Assembly (NCBI GenBank): GCA_019247775.1
Contig: JAFBAN010000115.1
Location: 1 to 58,639 of the forward strand
Source: Chitinophagaceae bacterium
GTDB lineage: Bacteria; Bacteroidota; Bacteroidia; Chitinophagales; Chitinophagaceae
DNA length: 58,639 nt
Direction of reading: 5' to 3'
Shown one piece after another: positions 54,201 through 58,639 of this stretch. The first letter of the stretch is position 1. Every line of letters begins with the position of its first letter. A program made the position numbers and the translations under genes. The notes beneath the pieces were generated by a model, which searched no databases, was not told the DNA's origin, and saw only the letters and a program-made list of their open reading frames with translations.

Positions 54201-54345
54201 GTAATGGTACAGTTTGAATTTAACCGCGAAGGCGCTGAGGCGCAAAGCAACGCGAAGTAAACCCGCGGTGACAGCCCCCTTGCGTATCATTGCGTCTTCG
54301 CGTCTTTGCGGTCAACCTGGTTTCAATATTCAACTGAACCATTAC
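54201..54345. repeat. Nested word palindrome with GCG words
   Basis: The outer arms, GTAATGGTACAGTTTGAAT (54201-54219) and ATTCAACTGAACCATTAC (54328-54345), pair with two mismatches. Inside are GCG-rich words (54221-54258: ACCGCGAAGG, CGCTGAGG, CGCAAAG; 54279-54314: TTGCGTC, TTCGCGTC, TTTGCGGT). It lies in a divergent gap between the S9 peptidase and the AhpD-like gene. Confidence 0.8.
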
Positions 54346-54384
54346 TGCTTCCTCGGTGTTAAAAAAAACCACTCGGCAATCCCG

Positions 54385-54392
54385 TATTTTTG
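54385..54392 (+). promoter_or_regulatory. -7 box before the AhpD-like gene
   Basis: TATATTTG-like TATTTTTG (54385-54392) is a perfect TAnnTTTG, 11 nt before the ATG at 54404, implying a very short leader. The -33 element is unclear. If real, it rules out an upstream GTG start at 54356. Confidence 0.45.
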
Positions 54393-54403
54393 AAAAAAAC
54401 CCC

Positions 54404-54748
54404 ATGAGCCAATTAATAGAAGAGTTCAATAGCTACCGCGAAAAAATGAATGAGGTGATCCTCTCCAAGAACAACCTCGTTATGAAGCGTCTCTGGAACC
54501 TGGACACCAATACGTACGAGGACGGCGCCCTGGATAAAAAGACAAAGGAAATGCTTGGGCTGGTAGCGAGTATGGTACTGCGCTGCGATGACTGTATCAG
54601 GTACCATCTCGGAAAATGCCATGAGCTGGGGGTGAATACCGAGGAGATGTATGAGATCTTTGCCGTGGCCAATATTGTGGGCGGAACGATCGTGATCCCG
54701 CATACCCGGAGAGGGGCGGAGTATTGGGAGGAATTAATTAATAATTAG
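54404..54748 (+). CDS. Carboxymuconolactone decarboxylase / AhpD-like protein
   Basis: 114 residues from the ATG at 54404, after a plausible -7 box. It contains the AhpD motif CxxCxxxH (C61, C64, H68 in 'LRCDDCIRYHLG') and the helix 'EEMYEIFAVANIVGG'. Such proteins form helical multimers with peroxidase-linked or decarboxylase activity; the CxxC favours AhpD-like redox work. The last residues (ELINN) and the stop TAG are coded by AATTAAT words of the palindrome at 54730-54856. Confidence 0.8.
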   Translation: MSQLIEEFNSYREKMNEVILSKNNLVMKRLWNLDTNTYEDGALDKKTKEMLGLVASMVLRCDDCIRYHLGKCHELGVNTEEMYEIFAVANIVGGTIVIPHTRRGAEYWEELINN

Positions 54749-54856
54749 GAATTAATAATTAATAATTGGCCGCCTGCTGTTGGATAATGCCGTATTTTAG
54801 TGTAGTTATCCCGAACGTATTATTATTAATTACTAATTATCAATTACTAATTATTC
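54730..54856. repeat. Word palindrome, TTAATAA words overlapping a gene end
   Basis: Arm 1 (about 54733-54768) has 7-mers TTAATAA, TTAGGAA, TTAATAA, TTAATAA. Arm 2 (54819-54856) has ATTACTA, ATTATCA, ATTACTA, ATTATTC. Arm 1 includes the last five codons and stop of the AhpD-like gene; arm 2 ends 6 nt before the KorB start. Confidence 0.85.
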
Positions 54857-54862
54857 TGCATA

Positions 54863-55903
54863 ATGGCTGAGACGCTCGCACAGGCAGCCCCTGTTCTTAC
54901 TTCGAAAGATTTTGCGACCGACCAGGAAGTTCGCTGGTGCCCCGGTTGCGGTGATTATTCCATCCTGGCCCAGGTACAGAAAGTGATGCCGGGCATTGGT
55001 ATTCCCAAAGAAAATATCGTGATCATCAGCGGTATCGGCTGCAGCAGCCGTTTCCCGTATTATATGAACACCTATGGAATGCACAGTATCCACGGGCGGG
55101 CAACGGCCGTCGCGAGCGGACTGAAAGCTGCGCGCCCCGAGCTGAGTGTGTGGATCGTAACAGGTGACGGTGACGGATTGAGCATTGGAGGCAACCATAC
55201 CATCCATCTGCTGCGCCGGAATTTTGACGTGAATGTTTTGCTGTTCAATAACCAGATCTACGGTCTTACCAAAGGCCAGTATTCGCCTACTTCGGAGCCG
55301 AACAAGATAACCAAAAGCACTCCTTTCGGCAGTATTGATCATCCTTTCAATCCGCTTGCTCTGGCGATGGGCGCTGATGCAACTTTCGTAGCGAGAAGCA
55401 TGGACCGGGATCCGAAACATCTGCAGACCCTGCTTACCCGTTCGCACCAGCATAAAGGGGCTTCTTTTCTCGAAATCTACCAGAACTGCAACATCTTTAA
55501 TGATGGCGCATTTGAGGTGTTTACCGAAAAGGGAACAAAAGCCGAAGAAACCCTGTTCATGGAACACGGCAAACCGCTGATCTTCGGCGCCAGCCAGAAC
55601 AAGGGTATCAAACTCGATGGGCTGAAGCCGGTGGTGGTAGAGCTCAGTAACGGCGTAAGCGCCGACGATCTCTGGATCCATGATGAACGGGATTTCTACA
55701 AAGCCCAGGCCCTGGTACGCATGTTCGACAACCCCAGTAATGGCGGCGCTCATTTCCCGCGTCCGTTCGGGGTGTTCTTTGAGTCGGACAGGCCCTGTTA
55801 CGAAGATATTATGGCCATGCAGATCCAGGAAACGATCGCTACCAAGGGTAAGGGCGACCTTGACAAGCTGCTGCGCGGCCGCGAAGTGTGGGAGATCATC
55901 TAG
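54863..55903 (+). CDS. 2-oxoacid:ferredoxin oxidoreductase, beta subunit
   Basis: The 346-residue protein has the thiamine-pyrophosphate-binding motif 'GDGDGLSIGGNH' and the Cys-rich start 'WCPGCGDYSIL', as in KorB/PorB proteins. With an alpha subunit these enzymes convert 2-oxoglutarate or pyruvate to acyl-CoA with reduced ferredoxin. The alpha subunit is usually next door; here the neighbour upstream is the AhpD-like gene, so the partner must lie elsewhere. A strong terminator follows. Confidence 0.85.
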   Translation: MAETLAQAAPVLTSKDFATDQEVRWCPGCGDYSILAQVQKVMPGIGIPKENIVIISGIGCSSRFPYYMNTYGMHSIHGRATAVASGLKAARPELSVWIVTGDGDGLSIGGNHTIHLLRRNFDVNVLLFNNQIYGLTKGQYSPTSEPNKITKSTPFGSIDHPFNPLALAMGADATFVARSMDRDPKHLQTLLTRSHQHKGASFLEIYQNCNIFNDGAFEVFTEKGTKAEETLFMEHGKPLIFGASQNKGIKLDGLKPVVVELSNGVSADDLWIHDERDFYKAQALVRMFDNPSNGGAHFPRPFGVFFESDRPCYEDIMAMQIQETIATKGKGDLDKLLRGREVWEII

Positions 55904-55927
55904 ACCAATCCGAAACCAACTGATATG

Positions 55928-55958
55928 TAAAAACCCCTGCGATCGCAAGGGTTTTTTT
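55928..55958 (+). terminator. Intrinsic terminator after the KorB-like gene
   Basis: AAAACCC, TGCGATCGCA and GGGTTTT form a near-perfect hairpin (one C/T-type mismatch) followed by T. It is flanked by direct repeats AACCAACTGATA at 55914-55925 and 55963-55974. Confidence 0.9.
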
Positions 55959-56011
55959 GTTGAACCAACTGATAGCAAACCTATGTTGAATCGCTGCTGA
56001 ACTCCAGCAGA

Positions 56012-56665
56012 TCATATCTTCACGATCTCATTCCTGATGGCAAAGATCACGAGGCCTACCCGTGAAGCCACTTTCAGTTTATCGAACAGGATATCGCGGT
56101 AACCATCGATGGTGCGCGGACTAACGAACATGATACCGGCAATCTCCTTATACGATTTATCGGTACAGAGCCAGCGCAGGAATTCTTTTTCCCTTTCGGT
56201 GAGATCGAGTGCTTTCTGCCGCTCGGAATCCTCATCTATCAGCTGGTTGTTCATCGACTGCACGATGTTGTTATACATCAGTTCATTGATGTAGATGCCC
56301 TTATTCACGATGGCATCCAGCGCTTTCTTCAGCTCTGTCAGCTCCGAATCCTTTAACAGGTAACCTTTCGCCCCGTTGCGCAGCATTTTGATGATGGACC
56401 GCTCATCGTGGATCATGGTCAGCGCCAGCACCCTGATCTGCGGGTAGTTGGTTTTGATCCAGGCTGCGGTTTCATAACCATTCATTTCGGGCATGGTCAC
56501 ATCCAGCAACACCAGTTCGGGCGGATTGTCGGGGTTGATCATTTCCGTAAACCGTTTTCCGTTGTCTGCCTCGAACAATACCTTATAACCATTGAAGGAA
56601 TTGATCACAGACGCGAGTCCGTTCCTGAGTAAGGTATGATCGTCTACCAATGCAACACTTGTCAT
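56012..56665 (-). CDS. NarL/LuxR-type response regulator
   Basis: The 217-residue protein has a receiver domain (Asp55 in 'LVLLDVTMPEMNG', Lys in 'GYLLKDSE') and a LuxR helix-turn-helix ('LTEREKEFLRWLCTDKSYKEIAGIM', quoted by its start, then 'VSPRTIDGYRDILF'). It is a transcription factor phosphorylated by a histidine kinase. No kinase is adjacent. It is a single gene with a plausible promoter at 56686-56714. Confidence 0.9.
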   Translation of the reverse strand: MTSVALVDDHTLLRNGLASVINSFNGYKVLFEADNGKRFTEMINPDNPPELVLLDVTMPEMNGYETAAWIKTNYPQIRVLALTMIHDERSIIKMLRNGAKGYLLKDSELTELKKALDAIVNKGIYINELMYNNIVQSMNNQLIDEDSERQKALDLTEREKEFLRWLCTDKSYKEIAGIMFVSPRTIDGYRDILFDKLKVASRVGLVIFAIRNEIVKI

Positions 56666-56685
56666 GCAGATCCAGCTTTACCACC

Positions 56686-56714
56686 CAAAATTGACTAATT
56701 CTCAGGTACGCAAA
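56686..56714 (-). promoter_or_regulatory. Candidate promoter of the NarL-type regulator
   Basis: On the minus strand TTTG (56714-56711), a 17-nt spacer and CAATTTTG (56693-56686) approximate TTTG-N-TAnnTTTG with one mismatch. The ATG is about 20 nt downstream. Confidence 0.4.
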
Positions 56715-56908
56715 TAGCGTGTTTTAACGGAATTACACCGTGGGAAACACCTCCTAAAATCAGGTATAAGCCGCAATTGACGGAATGGACAGGGTTTCTA
56801 TTTTTATGGCGGAAGAACTCAGGGAAAGTTTTTCCAATTCAGTTTTACCGGGGGTTACAAACAAGAAGGCGGCTTTAGGGTCGCCTTCGCTTTTGGGAGG
56901 CGTGGGAT

Positions 56909-57047
56909 CGTGAGGCGTGAGGCGGGAGACGTGAGGCGGGAGACGTGAATGGTGAATGGTGGGGCGTAAATTCGGAAAATTTTACGAGGGTCCGCCATCA
57001 ATGATTATCTGACTCCCGTCTCACGTCTCCCGCCTCACGCCTCACGA
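56909..57047. repeat. Word palindrome, CGTGAGG/CGGGAGA words
   Basis: Arm 1 (56909-56950): CGTGAGG, CGTGAGG, CGGGAGA, CGTGAGG, CGGGAGA, CGTGAAT. Arm 2 (57013-57047): CTCCCGT, CTCACGT, CTCCCGC, CTCACGC, CTCACGA. The words match in order, including the CGGGAGA variants. An inner pair CGTAAA/TTTACG sits in the spacer. Arm 2 lies 3 nt after the cupin stop on the minus strand. Confidence 0.9.
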
Positions 57048-57050
57048 CCC

Positions 57051-57941
57051 TTAAGCGTCCGGATTTCCCAACGCGCGCTGGGCATTTTCGAAGATCTTTT
57101 TCTTCTTCCAGTCGTACCAGGGATGCGGCATTGTCTTTTTCATCAGGGTATCGATGCTGCGCATACCGAACAGGTTCCAGACGCCGGTGAGTTTGCCGGA
57201 TACGGAGGATTGCAGGGCACGCAGGCTCATGGCAAATCCGCTGTCGAGGTATTCCATATGGTGCCAATAGCCGGCGGGCATGAAAAGGGTATCGCCATGG
57301 TTGAGGATAAGATCATATCCACTGGCTTTCTGCAGGGCCGGAAACTTTTCATAATCGAGCTTGCTGCTCGCACTATCGTAATAATTGCTGAAATCGGCCA
57401 GGCTCAATACTTCGAAGGGCTTGCGGTAGAGCTTATGCTGCTCTTCTTTCGGGAACAGCAGCACCCGCTTGCGGCCGATGAACTGGGTATGCAGGATATG
57501 ACTTTCGTCGATATCGAAATGCATATGGGTGATGGATGTCTGTCCGCCGGTGAACAGCATGGGATATTTCTTAACGAAGCCGGTCATCAGGTGCTCGGGC
57601 CAGGTAAAATCATTGATCAGTTCCGGCGCATGATCGAAAATATTGAACAGGAAAATGCGCCAGCCGGCCGGCCCCTGTTTGATCATATCGATGTACTCGC
57701 CAAAAGTCTTGTAGTCGTCCGCAGTATTGATCGGGGTATAGGCATCACTTTTGATATTATTATACAGGGCTACGCGCTGATCGCCGACCAGCTGTTTAAA
57801 ATAATCCCAGTTCCATTTGCTGTAAGCGGGCCAGCTTTTGGCGAGATCCCGGATCACCAGCGGCTTTTTGGGGTCGTAGTAGTGCTGTCTGAAATCTTCG
57901 GCGCTGATGGAATCCACAATATCTACCGGTGTCAGTTGCAT
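57051..57941 (-). CDS. JmjC-like cupin (2-oxoglutarate oxygenase family)
   Basis: The 296-residue protein matches the cupin_8/JmjC group: 'DIVDSISAEDFRQHYYDPKKPLVIRD', quoted by its start, then the iron site H141-x-D143 ('THMHFDIDESH') and a distal His in 'AGYWHHM' (about 231). These proteins are Fe(II)/2-oxoglutarate hydroxylases of proteins or tRNA-modifying proteins. The substrate is unknown. A near-perfect promoter lies at 57958-57988. Confidence 0.85.
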   Translation of the reverse strand: MQLTPVDIVDSISAEDFRQHYYDPKKPLVIRDLAKSWPAYSKWNWDYFKQLVGDQRVALYNNIKSDAYTPINTADDYKTFGEYIDMIKQGPAGWRIFLFNIFDHAPELINDFTWPEHLMTGFVKKYPMLFTGGQTSITHMHFDIDESHILHTQFIGRKRVLLFPKEEQHKLYRKPFEVLSLADFSNYYDSASSKLDYEKFPALQKASGYDLILNHGDTLFMPAGYWHHMEYLDSGFAMSLRALQSSVSGKLTGVWNLFGMRSIDTLMKKTMPHPWYDWKKKKIFENAQRALGNPDA

Positions 57942-57957
57942 AAGGCTGAAGTTTGCG

Positions 57958-57988
57958 CAAATTTAAAACGAATGCCGGCTTGCTCAAA
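57958..57988 (-). promoter_or_regulatory. Promoter of the JmjC-like cupin gene
   Basis: On the minus strand TTTG (57988-57985), a 19-nt spacer and TAAATTTG (57965-57958) match the Bacteroidota consensus fully. The ATG follows about 17 nt later. Confidence 0.6.
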
Positions 57989-58023
57989 GTGGATTGTGTT
58001 AAAGTGATTAACGTTGTTGGGTT

Positions 58024-58258
58024 GGTTAAAGAGGTTAAATAGGTTAAAAGGGTTAAAATGGTTAAAAGGTTGACGGGGCTTGGCTCAGGCGGGCTGAAAG
58101 GACAAGTGCAAAAGAATTATATGAAATAGCTCCGGCACACCATTTTCTGCATCCTTTAACCTATCTAACCCTTTTTACCATTTTTACCCTTTTAACCTAT
58201 TTAACCCTTTTAACCCTTTTTTACCACTTTAACCCTTCTAACCCATTTTAACCTAACC
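58024..58258. repeat. Word palindrome, 9-nt GGTTAAAAG words, unequal arms
   Basis: Arm 1 (58024-58068) is five 9-mers: GGTTAAAGA, GGTTAAATA, GGTTAAAAG, GGTTAAAAT, GGTTAAAAG. Arm 2 (58153-58258) is about eleven complementary 9-10-mers ending in ACC (CCTTTAACC, CTTTTAACC, TATTTAACC and variants). The arms differ in copy number. The gap is divergent. Confidence 0.9.
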
Positions 58259-58283
58259 ACCCACCAAACCCTATTTTTACCAA

Positions 58284-58639
58284 ATGCTACTCCAGATCCA
58301 TCCCGATAACCCCAATCCCCGCCATATCAGAACCGTAGTGGAATGTCTGGCCGATGGGGGCGTGGTCATCTATCCCACCGACACGATCTATGGCCTGGGT
58401 TGCGATATTTTCCAGCCAAAGGCCATTGAACGCATCGCCCGTATCAAAAATGTGGATCCGGCTAAAGCGCAGCTGAGTTTTGTCTGCCACGACCTGAGTG
58501 ATCTCAGCAAATACACCAAAAGCATTTCCACCCCTCTGTACCGGATGCTGAAAACCTATCTGCCCGGTCCCTACACTTTCATCCTTCCGGCCAGTCGTGA
58601 AGTGCCGAAGATCCTCCACAGTAAAAAAAGTACGATCGG
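58284..58639 (+). CDS. Sua5/YciO/YrdC-family protein, N-terminal part
   Basis: The first 118 residues run off the window end. They show the family pattern: 'VVIYPTDTIYGLGCD' (nucleotide-binding start), 'RIKNVDPAKAQLSFVC' and 'YLPGPYTFILPAS'. The family makes threonylcarbamoyl-AMP for tRNA t6A (Sua5/TsaC); YciO relatives differ in the KR-x-[ST] region. The sequence 'KNVDPAKAQLSF' departs from the strict KxR motif, so YciO-like is more likely. ATG at 58284, right after the repeat. Confidence 0.75.
   Translation, partial: MLLQIHPDNPNPRHIRTVVECLADGGVVIYPTDTIYGLGCDIFQPKAIERIARIKNVDPAKAQLSFVCHDLSDLSKYTKSISTPLYRMLKTYLPGPYTFILPASREVPKILHSKKSTI

Noticed and set aside
54851..55978. A 375-codon frame opposite the KorB-like gene
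   Set aside because: Antisense to a well-supported gene; includes the terminator.

Overview
The window reads as a chromosomal segment of a Bacteroidota bacterium, most likely family Chitinophagaceae. The evidence is a giant secreted protein with a type IX secretion (type B, CHU_C-like) C-terminal sorting domain, an 800-residue FtsX-type permease, several sites matching the Bacteroidota promoter (TTTG, 17-20 nt, TAnnTTTG), weak Shine-Dalgarno sequences, and many exported S9, S15, C1 and serine beta-lactamase-fold hydrolases. No rRNA, prophage, transposase or CRISPR array is visible. Nothing was computed or searched; all family calls come from reading motifs.

Layout. 0-8.4 kb: the end of a sulfatase-superfamily gene converges on a tight five-gene minus-strand operon (REC-only regulator, membrane-anchored HEAT protein, family 2 glycosyltransferase, TPR plus YaiO-type outer-membrane barrel, DUF4838 glycosidase-like protein). 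This looks like a polysaccharide synthesis and export unit. 8.6-18.2 kb: a MEDS-domain sensor, exported hydrolases, a MATE pump, a nucleotidyltransferase, a cytidine deaminase carrying a lipoprotein signal and a papain-like protease. 18.3-26.9 kb: one 2837-residue secreted protein with 24 repeats of about 90 residues. 27-34 kb: small exported proteins, an FtsX permease with a tandem dyad far upstream, an esterase, and a coiled-coil membrane protein followed by a papain-fold protein. 34.0-34.6 kb: four tandem genes, 35-41 codons each, for paralogous Lys/Ala-rich peptides. 35-41.6 kb: a second MEDS protein, a CheB-type methylesterase, a 1272-residue kinase with two kinase cores, and a REC-only regulator. 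42.0-42.3 kb: a minus-strand tRNA-like RNA with a 98-nt variable region and its own intrinsic terminator. 42.4-58.6 kb: Lrp regulator, Wzz- and Wzy-like genes, OppC-like permease, glycosyltransferase, MarR with acyl-CoA dehydrogenase, amidase, S9 peptidase, AhpD-like protein, KorB-like subunit, NarL-type regulator, JmjC-like cupin and the start of a Sua5/YciO gene.

The most striking unexplained structure is intergenic. From 42.2 to 58.3 kb, and again at 12.8-16.6 kb, almost every gap longer than 100 bp holds a 'word palindrome': two arms, each made of short degenerate tandem words (mostly 7 nt, sometimes 8-9), with the arms reverse-complementary to each other. Different gaps use different words (CGTGAGR, AGTCTGG, TTAATAA, GGTTAAAAG, TCTCTGCGG, GAACAAG). 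Many begin within a few bases of a stop codon or contain it. Gaps between about 18 and 41 kb lack them.

The candidates I would follow up first are the four-peptide array, the tRNA-like RNA, the word palindromes, the polysaccharide operon and the lipoprotein cytidine deaminase.
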